Of a DNA stretch of 29,756 bases, positions 24,801 to 29,756 are shown one piece after another. Position 1 is the first letter of the stretch. Every line of letters begins with the position of its first letter. The stretch comes from CALMNV01 sp035688975 (GTDB lineage: Bacteria; Actinomycetota; Actinomycetes; Actinomycetales; Dermatophilaceae): positions 1 through 29,756 of the forward strand of contig NZ_DASSMH010000124.1 of assembly GCF_035688975.1 (NCBI RefSeq), given 5' to 3'. The notes under the pieces were generated by a model that made no database searches, had not been told where the DNA came from, and saw only the letters and a list, made by a program, of their open reading frames with translations. Made by a program: the position numbers and the translations under genes.

Positions 24801-27661
24801 AGGTTGGCGAGCTGGAAGCGGCAGTCCGCCGTCGCGAAGGCGTCCGCCTTGAGGGAGTTGGTCCCGTCGGTGTTGCGCCCGATGAGCTCGGCGAAGGAGT
24901 TGCCCTCGAGCTGGGCGAGCAGGTTGAGGCCCCGGGTGCGGGCCAGGTAGTAGAGCCGGTCGCCGTCCTGCAGGCTCTCCAGCTGGTTCTGGAAGACGTA
25001 GTTGAACGTGCTCCCGAGCAGCCCGCCGAAGAGGTTCGTCTTCTCGGCGAGCCCGCCCACCCAGAGGTCCACCTTGTCCACGCCCGTGCTCGTGGGGGCG
25101 CCCGGAGCCGTCGCCCACGCGCCGGCGCCGAAGAGGAAGTCGGCCGCGTCCGCCGGGATGAGCGCGGGGTCGGTGGCGGGCGCCGCCGACGGGTCGACGA
25201 TCGCCTTGGCCGCCGCCCGCTTGGCCGCCACGGTCGTCGCCTCCGTGATCGTGGGGTGCTGACCGTATGCCGCGACGAAGTTGATGAGCGACTCGGGATG
25301 CTTGATGTTCTGGCCGAAGTCGGCCCAGCTGCCGTAGGGCGCGAGCTGGCCGTCGTTCGTGGCGGCGTGGAGCTGCCGGCGCACCGCGTTGAGCGTCGGC
25401 ACCCCGGCCTCGCGAGCCCTCGTCAGGTTGAGGGTGGCGAGGTCGAGGGGCAGGCCGAGGAGGTTGTTGCGCAGCGTCTCGTTGACGAACTCGTCGAGCT
25501 CGTTGCCGACCTGGTCGGAGGAGCCCATGATGATCGAGCCGGCGGCCTCCTCCGGCGTCAGCGTGCCGGACGGCCCACCGTTGAAGTACTCCGGTGGGTT
25601 GAGGAAGCCCTTGAGCAGCGGGATCGAGTTGTTCGACCCGTTGATGTTCACGCGCGCGACCTCGTCGTCGAGCATGGAGTGCCCGAAACGGTAGACGGCG
25701 TGGGCGAACTCCGCCTGGACGGCCCCGTTGATGTCGGGGCTGTAGACGTGGAAGGGCCGGATCGCCGGCTGGACCTTGCGAGCGAACTCCTCGAAGACGA
25801 GGTGCTGGTACTCCATCTCGTTGATGAACCGGGCGGCCTGGAAGAGGCGCTCCCCGTTCCAGCCGTCCGGGGTGCCGGCAGCGAGCTTCCACTGGGCCAG
25901 GGCGAGCACGCCCGCGGAGCTCGTGTCTCGGGTCAGCACGCCCTTGATGTCGTCGACGAGCCGGTCGTGCTCGGAGTGGAAGATCTGGTGGACGGCCGTC
26001 AGGGCGATGTTCTCGTTGACCCGCCCGTCGCCGGCGACGAAGTGGGCGTCGAGCATCTCGTCGTCGTAGGTGCCCGCCGGCTGGCGTGCGAAATCGGCGG
26101 AGGGCGTGTCGTCCGCGTCCGGGGCCGGTGCCACCGGTGGCGTGCCGGGGTTGTGGTCCGAGTCCTGGGGGCTCGGGTCGGCGTTGTGCGCGATGTCGGT
26201 GAGGAACGGGGTGTCGAAGTGCAGCACGTCCGCCGGCACGGGCACGGGGGACGCGAGGTTGCCCTCGACGAGCCCGTTCTTCGTCACGTACTGCGGCAAC
26301 CCGCTGGGGCCGGGAATGAACTTGCCGTAGGGGTCCGTGGCGAGCATCGGCACGTTGGTGGCGTCAGCGTCCACCAGGCGCAGGCCGAGCAGCTCGGCGG
26401 CCTGCTTCTTGACGGAGGCCCACGTGGCCATCCCGGTCGTGCCGTCCGGCGACCCGGCATACGTCTGACCGGCCGGCAGGCCGCCCAGCAGCTTCCCGGT
26501 GGAGACCGGCCTACCGCTCGCGTTGAGGACGTACTCGCGCACGAAGACCTGGTGCGAGGCGTGCGAGGTGTAGGTCTGGCTCTGGTCGACCCACGGGCTG
26601 TCGGTGTTGGTGGCGTTCTGCACGTCGTCGGCGCTCTCGTCGACCGCCGTCGCCGGGTCGTCGCCGAGGATGCCGTCCCGTCCCGGCTGGTTCTGGGCGC
26701 GGGTCAGCACCATGAACCGCTGGTTCGGGGGCACCTCGTCGCCGGTCCCGGCCTTGCCGTCCGGGCCGAGCGTCACGAGCGGGTCGTCGTCGTGCAGCGG
26801 GACGAAGACGCTCGCCCCGCTCTTGACCGTCTGGTCGACGCCGTGGTCGAAGAACTGGCCGAAGAAGGTGAACCACGAGTTGTAGGGCGGGGAGAGCCCG
26901 ACGTCGGTCGTCACGTTGGGGATGTCGAGCGTGTGGTGCGACGGGACGCACCCGGCGGGCGAGCCGTCGGTCGGCGGGACCGTCGTCGGGTCGGGGTCGG
27001 TCGTGCACGGGAACTTGCCCGTGGCGCCCTGGGTCCGCACCGGGAAGCCCGCCGCGGCCACCGCCGCCGGGTTCGTCGAGGTCTGGTCGACGATGAGGTT
27101 GCTGACCACCCTCGGCTCGGCGTCGAAGACGTTGCCCTTCTTCTGCGCATAGGAGGTGGACCCGGCCGGCCCGAAACCGGCCGGGACGGGGTCGGCCGGC
27201 TGGAACGTCGGTGTCGTGAGCCTGGGGAAGGGCTGGTCGGCCGCCGCGAAGGTCTCGCGTCCCGGGAAGAGGTTGTTGCAGGAGCCGTCGACCGTGCGCA
27301 GCCCGTATGCCGTCAAGCGGTCGGGGATCTGGTCCGGGCCTGAGCCCACGAGCGTCCCGCACGGGTTGGCCGCGGTCAGGGTCCTGGCGTGCGCCTCGGC
27401 GATCTTGATCTGCTTGAGGATGAACGCGAGGTCGGACGGCGTCACGGTGAAGCCGGACCCCACCGTGCCGGTGGCCGCCTGCGCGGGCGCGAGCGAGGCG
27501 GGGGACAGCAGCGCGAAGGGCAGCAGCAGCGCGGTGCCGGCAGCGACGCCGCGCCACCGCTCCGGTCGTGCGGGTCTCCAGTGGGCGGGCCCCCGGCGGC
27601 CACCGTGGCGCCGCGCGGTACGAGGTCGGGTGGTCGTGGTCTGCCAGCGGGAAAAGCTCAT
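21836..27661 (-). CDS. Secreted animal-type heme peroxidase with RTX-like repeats and five Fn3 domains
   Basis: The 1941-residue protein has a long basic N-region and a Sec signal ending LAPAQA (about residue 62). The heme peroxidase domain spans about 250-940. GQFFDHG carries distal His273 and the heme-linking-type Asp272, GRVNEN carries Arg547 and Glu550, and YRFGHSML carries proximal His661. These match myeloperoxidase Asp94/His95, Arg239/Glu242 and His336, so it should be active. Gly-Asp-rich nonapeptide-like repeats (GGAGNDIITD, GGPGNDALDAG, GGDGSDF) at about 1020-1145 and again near 1300-1330 should bind calcium. Five Fn3 domains (about 1458-1941) end the protein; there is no LPXTG or terminal membrane helix. 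ATG 27661 is chosen over an upstream ATG at 27781 because the signal peptide follows it and an AGGGCAGG precedes it. Confidence 0.9.
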   Translation of the reverse strand: MSFSRWQTTTTRPRTARRHGGRRGPAHWRPARPERWRGVAAGTALLLPFALLSPASLAPAQAATGTVGSGFTVTPSDLAFILKQIKIAEAHARTLTAANPCGTLVGSGPDQIPDRLTAYGLRTVDGSCNNLFPGRETFAAADQPFPRLTTPTFQPADPVPAGFGPAGSTSYAQKKGNVFDAEPRVVSNLIVDQTSTNPAAVAAAGFPVRTQGATGKFPCTTDPDPTTVPPTDGSPAGCVPSHHTLDIPNVTTDVGLSPPYNSWFTFFGQFFDHGVDQTVKSGASVFVPLHDDDPLVTLGPDGKAGTGDEVPPNQRFMVLTRAQNQPGRDGILGDDPATAVDESADDVQNATNTDSPWVDQSQTYTSHASHQVFVREYVLNASGRPVSTGKLLGGLPAGQTYAGSPDGTTGMATWASVKKQAAELLGLRLVDADATNVPMLATDPYGKFIPGPSGLPQYVTKNGLVEGNLASPVPVPADVLHFDTPFLTDIAHNADPSPQDSDHNPGTPPVAPAPDADDTPSADFARQPAGTYDDEMLDAHFVAGDGRVNENIALTAVHQIFHSEHDRLVDDIKGVLTRDTSSAGVLALAQWKLAAGTPDGWNGERLFQAARFINEMEYQHLVFEEFARKVQPAIRPFHVYSPDINGAVQAEFAHAVYRFGHSMLDDEVARVNINGSNNSIPLLKGFLNPPEYFNGGPSGTLTPEEAAGSIIMGSSDQVGNELDEFVNETLRNNLLGLPLDLATLNLTRAREAGVPTLNAVRRQLHAATNDGQLAPYGSWADFGQNIKHPESLINFVAAYGQHPTITEATTVAAKRAAAKAIVDPSAAPATDPALIPADAADFLFGAGAWATAPGAPTSTGVDKVDLWVGGLAEKTNLFGGLLGSTFNYVFQNQLESLQDGDRLYYLARTRGLNLLAQLEGNSFAELIGRNTDGTNSLKADAFATADCRFQLANLAGTPAGYTQFGSTVADDPSTTGKCDESKLLLRKPDGTIQYRSVNAIDPPGINGQGVYNGTAGVDRIWGGSDNDTFWGDQGNDIIEGNGGDDVALGGAGNDIITDLSGADVLKGGPGNDALDAGPDNDIILGGDGSDFTNGGANDNETFGGPGNDFIIAGQGADLGQGDGGDDWIQGGSGQDLLVGDFGAPFFDDPGQTAPGNDVFIGQVGENDYDAEGGDDIMAQNAAIDRNAGAGGFDWAIHQYDTVGADDDMAINNNLIGVPLPVVVNRDRWQETEADSGSAFNDVIRGDDAVPSQVGGAGFTGCDVLDQAGVDRISGLAALLPPLTGALDPVVANSAPGACPLSGPIWGEGNILLGGGGSDTITGRGGNDIIDGDRSLTVRISVRTNPADPATEIGSTDLMERPFQAGNPKTLQQAVFDGSVDPGNLVIVREIKDAPAGDTGVDTAVFAGPRSNYTLSTSGDALTVTQTGPDVVGQKVSDGTDTLRNIEAVQFSDQTIQVRTPDAPTIGTAVAGASSATVEWSAPAPNGGPAVTSYEVVVSSGGSVVRTITGLSGQATSEVVSGLTIGQAYTFAVRALNAFGGGALSAASNEVVPFGLPAAPSGVVGVPGNGSVQLSWTAPDDGGSPIVGYQIQVMVGPDAVRLESSFGTATTMTITGLTNGTAYTFAVQAFNRAGPGDLSAPSAPVTPGGAVPAAPTAVTAVGGNGSAAVSWTAGSSGGSAITGYRIEVRRGTTVVRTDSRSGTATSTTITGLTNGTAYTFRVRAVNASGLGPFSLPSNAVTPAPTVPAAPTGVTAVRGNASAPLSWKAGSNGGSAITGYRIEVRRGTTVVRTDSRTGTATSTTITGLTNGTAYTFRVRAVNAVGLGAFSLPSNAVTPATVPGAPVIGTPTQGAVGGTLTAVANWTAPTSTGGSAILSYRVSALLMAADGVTVVGSPIVQVAGAAARSLSFTLPAGRYRFQVVATNAVGNGAASARSVIVQPR
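22161..22730. repeat. Recent tandem duplication of an Fn3-encoding 285-nt unit
   Basis: The segments 22161-22445 and 22446-22730 align at an offset of exactly 285 nt, and a compared stretch of about 160 nt differs at only about eight positions. They encode Fn3 domains 4 and 3 of the peroxidase (GSAITGYRIEVRRGTTVVRT in both). The next unit (to about 23000) keeps the same period but is more diverged. Confidence 0.88.
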
Positions 27662-28085
27662 CGCATACCTGCCCTTGATCAGCCGGACCGGGCGGTCCAC
27701 GTGGTCCGGCGGCCTTGTGGAAACCTTGCCGGCTACCTCACGTGCCCCTCCGGGGCGCAGGCGCAGACCTGGGAGGGACACCGCCTGGGCAGACCGCTGT
27801 GCGGCCGCCGGGGTCCCGCCACGACGAGGCCCGAGTGACGATGACCCCGGTCACGACGAGCCAGGGACACGCGTCGAGCACCGACACGCGTCACGCAGAA
27901 GATGCACCTCGTCATGCGGCCCCCCACATCGGCGCTACCCCCCGGCACGCCGTGTCCAGTATCTGGCCCGGCCGCGGGCGCGTCTCGCAAACGCAGTGAT
28001 CTGCTCTCGGTGCCTGCGTCATCGCCTACGACGGCACAGCCCATCGCCGGCATCGCCAGCATCGCCGGCATGCGAATCTAGGCAC
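27662..28085. other. 424-nt gap between divergent peroxidase and VOC genes
   Basis: No gene was recognised. Near the peroxidase start there is an inverted repeat, CCGGACC (27683-27689) and GGTCCGG (27703-27709), within the likely 5' leader. Near the VOC start is a 9-nt tandem repeat (separate entry). The reading frames crossing this region lack family sequence. Both promoters must lie here, but no convincing -10 or -35 pair was identified. Confidence 0.5.
28042..28068. repeat. 9-nt tandem repeat upstream of the VOC gene
   Basis: Three units, CATCGCCGG, CATCGCCAG and CATCGCCGG, run head to tail and end 17 nt before the VOC start codon. A partial fourth (CATGCG) follows. Confidence 0.8.
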
Positions 28086-28439
28086 ATGGAACGCCTGCTG
28101 GGAATCGGTGGATACTTCATGCGGGCGACCGACCCGCAGGGCCTGAGCGCGTGGTATCGCGACTGCCTGGGTCTGGACGCCGATGAGAACGGCCTGTGGC
28201 GTCAGGAGGCCGGGCCAACGGTGTTCGCGACGTTCGAGTCCGAGACCGACTACTTCGGGTCCCGCGCCCAGCACACCATGCTCAACTTCCGGGTCCGCGA
28301 TCTGGATGCGATGCTCGCCCAGCTGCGCTCGAAGGGGGCGGAGGTGACCGACGAGACGCAGGAGATGGAGGGTGTCGGCCGATTCGGCTGGGTCACCGAC
28401 CCCGAGGGCAACCGGATTGAGCTGTGGCAGCCCGCCTGA
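28086..28439 (+). CDS. VOC (glyoxalase/bleomycin-resistance) family protein
   Basis: The 117-residue protein is one vicinal-oxygen-chelate domain of paired beta-alpha-beta-beta-beta modules. GIGGYFMRATDPQGLSAWYRDCLGL opens module 1, and LNFRVRDLDAMLAQLRSKGAEV opens module 2. The end, GRFGWVTDPEGNRIELWQP, carries the conserved metal-ligand glutamate. The usual first-strand His ligand is not evident in GGYFMRA, so metal binding may differ or be absent. Such proteins are isomerases, dioxygenases or antibiotic binders; the role here cannot be assigned. It stands alone and marks the start of the more mosaic right end of the window. Confidence 0.85.
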   Translation: MERLLGIGGYFMRATDPQGLSAWYRDCLGLDADENGLWRQEAGPTVFATFESETDYFGSRAQHTMLNFRVRDLDAMLAQLRSKGAEVTDETQEMEGVGRFGWVTDPEGNRIELWQPA

Positions 28440-28593
28440 GCGCGGCCTCCCAGTATGCGGGTGACGCCGCGCAGGAGGTCGTGAGCCTTCGGGCGCATCG
28501 GCGGCTGAGGGCGGCAACGAAGAAGGCGCCCGACTCTGGCGAGTTGGAGGCCTGACCCGTGCTGTTGCGTGGACGTTCCGTTTCGACGAGCGG

Positions 28594-28851
28594 CTACGTG
28601 TAGTGGAACCTGGCTTGGAGAATGACCAGGTCGTCGCCCTCCACGAGGTACACGAGCCGGTGTTCTTCCGTGATGCGCCGTGACCAGGTGCCGGCCATCA
28701 TGTGGCGCAGGGGCTCCGGCTTGCCGATCCCAGAGGTGGGATCGCGAAGCGCATCTTCGATCAGACGGTTGATCCGTTTCAGGTTGGACCGGTCCGTGGT
28801 CAGCCAGAAGGTGTAGTCGTCCCAGGCATGCGGGGTGAATACGAGTCTCAC
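28594..28851 (-). CDS. yoeB: YoeB family toxin (ribosome-dependent mRNA endonuclease)
   Basis: The 85-residue toxin aligns along its whole length with E. coli YoeB. PHAWDDYTFWLTTDRSNLKRIN opens it, and GKPEPLRH, WSRRITEEHRLVY and ARFHY follow. The catalytic residues Glu46, Arg65, His83 and the following Tyr84 are at the same positions as in E. coli, so the toxin should be active. It cuts mRNA in the ribosomal A site when freed from antitoxin. It starts with GTG overlapping the antitoxin stop (GTGA), which ties its translation to the antitoxin. Confidence 0.95.
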   Translation of the reverse strand: MRLVFTPHAWDDYTFWLTTDRSNLKRINRLIEDALRDPTSGIGKPEPLRHMMAGTWSRRITEEHRLVYLVEGDDLVILQARFHYT

Positions 28852-29093
28852 TGAACGAGGTCGTGCTCTTCCCGCTCACCGGCGCGGGCCTGCTGCAGAC
28901 TCTCCAGGAGGCGCTTGGCATTGGCTGGCACGCGCAGGAGGTGCGCAGTCTCCTCCAGCGCGTCGTAGTCAGCGCGAGAGAGCAGCACGGCATCCCCTCG
29001 GCGCGAGGTGATCTCGATCGGGATCCGATCCTCGTTGACCCTCTCGATCAAGGGAAACAGGTTCCTGCGCGCTTCGCTCGCGGTCACCGCCAT
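28848..29093 (-). CDS. yefM: YefM/Phd family antitoxin
   Basis: The 81-residue antitoxin starts MAVTASEARRNLFPLIERVNEDRIPIEITSRRGDAVLLSRADYDALEETAHLL, the Phd/YefM DNA-binding N-terminal domain. An acidic, probably disordered C-terminal tail (AGEREEHDLVQ) would wrap the toxin. ATG 29093 has a strong GGAGGAG 4 nt upstream, so the longer frame to 29171 is rejected. The palindrome just upstream (29106-29131) is the likely operator, so the pair should be autoregulated. Confidence 0.94.
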   Translation of the reverse strand: MAVTASEARRNLFPLIERVNEDRIPIEITSRRGDAVLLSRADYDALEETAHLLRVPANAKRLLESLQQARAGEREEHDLVQ

Positions 29094-29105
29094 GCGACTC
29101 CTCCA

Positions 29106-29131
29106 AAGTGGTACAAGAAATAGTACCACTT
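29106..29131 (-). promoter_or_regulatory. Operator palindrome and -10 of the yefM-yoeB operon
   Basis: Perfect 9-nt arms AAGTGGTAC (29106-29114) and GTACCACTT (29123-29131) flank an 8-nt AT-rich centre. On the minus strand TACTAT (29120-29125) is a good -10. The palindrome overlaps the promoter and ends 12 nt before the antitoxin ATG, where YefM-type antitoxins bind. Confidence 0.75.
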
Positions 29132-29205
29132 GGCTGTCGCGGAAGTGACGTCCAACCTCGCTCATCGGCATGTGGGTGAAAGTTCGCGCGCGGCGTCCGG
29201 GTGCT

Positions 29206-29598
29206 GCTTCCTCGCTTGCCGCCGAGGCGCCGGCAAGTCACCCTTCGGACTGGCTGTTCCGCGCTCCCGGAGCAGGGCCGCTCTGGCAGTCCACGTGGAA
29301 GTGATCCGCCGGATGGCGCCACGCGTGCGCGGCCATCGGTCGGCCGACCCTGCGCGCTCACGGTCTGCGGCATACGGCCGCTTCGATCTGGCTTGGCGGA
29401 GGTGCCGAGCCGAACGTCGTCCAGCGCATTCTGGGGCACGTTTCGGAGGCCACGACGATTGACCTCTACGGCCTGACCTGTGGTGATGCGCGGAGCCGCT
29501 TGTCGGAATCGAACCGACGACCTATTCATTACGAGCGCTTTGAGCCACCCATGCGCCTCCTCGCACCCAGCCGACTTGGAGTCCACCGGCGTCCATGA
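29206..29598 (+). pseudogene. Decayed tyrosine recombinase (integrase), C-terminal remnant
   Basis: In the frame of 29341, the translation reads SDWLFRAPGAGPL and then, after an in-frame TGA (29302-29304), LRAHGLRHTAASIWLGGGAEP, VVQRILGHVSEATTIDLYG. These are the catalytic core signatures of phage-type integrases: Arg in GLRHT, His in LGHVS and the nucleophile Tyr in DLYG (29467-29469). The N-terminal and first catalytic parts are missing and the frame has a stop, so it cannot be functional. The open frame continues through a tRNA fragment to a stop at 29596-29598; where the original gene ended is unclear. Confidence 0.85.
29494..29535 (-). other. 3' half of tRNA-Thr(CGU), likely attachment-site scar
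   Basis: On the minus strand the sequence reads CTCGTAATGAAT (anticodon loop with CGT at 29531-29533, then 3' stem), AGGTC (variable loop), a perfect T-arm (GTCGG 29514-29518 pairing with CCGAC 29502-29506 around TTCGATT) and AAGCGGCT as the acceptor 3' strand. The 5' half needed for the D-arm and acceptor is absent, and the 5' anticodon stem does not pair. Identity beginning in the anticodon loop beside an integrase remnant is what tyrosine-recombinase integration into a tRNA gene leaves. Confidence 0.8.
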
Positions 29599-29756
29599 AA
29601 GACCCCTCCCATACGCCTCAATGGATGGTCAGTTGGATGTACAACGGCCAGGCCGTCATCGGCGGCACGAGGGATGCGGATCAGCCCGCGCGCCACTCGC
29701 GCCCTGCTGATGTCCAGCCCGTGTCGGATCAGGTCGAATGCGCCATCCGCGGCATG
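29595..29756 (+). CDS. Possible partial hypothetical ORF running off the window
   Basis: An open frame of 54 codons starts at ATG 29595 (MKDPSHTPQWMVSWMYNGQ) and reaches the window end without a stop. It has no Shine-Dalgarno and no recognised family. Its codons are less GC-rich at third positions than those of the core genes, in keeping with the mobile-element scar beside it. It may be chance. Confidence 0.2.
   Translation, partial: MKDPSHTPQWMVSWMYNGQAVIGGTRDADQPARHSRPADVQPVSDQVECAIRGM

Noticed and set aside
23549..27343. Long plus-strand open frame opposite the peroxidase gene
   Set aside because: It is a shadow of the peroxidase gene. No family motif or start signal was seen, while the minus strand has complete catalytic motifs.
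27156..28085. Upstream extension of the VOC reading frame
   Set aside because: The extra sequence lacks family similarity and partly lies opposite the peroxidase gene; the VOC domain begins at ATG 28086.
29094..29171. N-terminal extension of the antitoxin
   Set aside because: It would run through the operator palindrome and -10 box, and ATG 29093 has a strong ribosome binding site.
29480..29710. Short plus-strand ORF beginning MVMRGAACRNRTDD
   Set aside because: Its start translates the complement of the tRNA-Thr 3' half; CRNRTDD-type peptides are a familiar artefact of antisense tRNA.

Overview
This is a high-G+C (roughly 72% by eye) chromosomal segment from an actinobacterium, most likely order Micrococcales and resembling Intrasporangiaceae. 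The evidence is the frequent GTG starts, TANNNT -10 boxes ending 6-7 nt before start codons (leaderless transcripts), the actinobacterial order folK-folP-folE-ftsH-hpt-tilS, a DUF3180 gene next to folK, and a CtpE-type P-type ATPase. No rRNA, intact tRNA gene or CRISPR array was seen.

Layout. 1-96: array of a short GTCGAGTGG repeat. 101-4070: a DUF2520 Rossmann protein diverges from a plus-strand cluster of MidA-family methyltransferase, CopC-like copper protein, stand-alone NuoD-like protein and a small lipoprotein. 4144-13538 (minus strand): a housekeeping block of dacB, zinc metalloprotease, tilS, hpt, ftsH, folE, folP, fused folB-folK and DUF3180, with several 4-nt start/stop overlaps. 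13672-14184: ppa, divergent from dacB. 14214-14421: a two-sided repeat array. 14485-16166: MarR regulator and MFS exporter in one operon. 16333-19090 (minus): ACT-domain malic enzyme followed by a second MFS transporter. 19239-21647: CtpE-like P-type ATPase. 21836-27661 (minus): a 1941-residue secreted animal-type heme peroxidase with RTX-like repeats and five Fn3 domains. 28086-29756: an accessory-looking end with a VOC protein, a YefM-YoeB toxin-antitoxin pair, a decayed tyrosine recombinase and the 3' half of a tRNA-Thr(CGU), which looks like the scar of an integrative element.

Functional links. The folate genes (GTP cyclohydrolase I, dihydroneopterin aldolase, HPPK, DHPS) cover most of tetrahydrofolate biosynthesis. 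The MidA-family gene lies two genes upstream of a NuoD homologue. In mitochondria the MidA homologue NDUFAF7 dimethylates one arginine of the NuoD homologue NDUFS2, and that arginine is conserved here (Arg82), while the quinone-site tyrosine is replaced by tryptophan.

The strongest non-gene signals are these. (1) The hexamer GTACGC was not found on either strand, while GTATGC occurs 29 times, mostly as synonymous codon changes, which suggests sequence-specific C-to-T conversion. (2) A palindromic element is inserted in frame inside the methyltransferase gene, and a related palindrome lies between two convergent genes. (3) A GTCGAGTGG repeat family sits at gene 3' ends.
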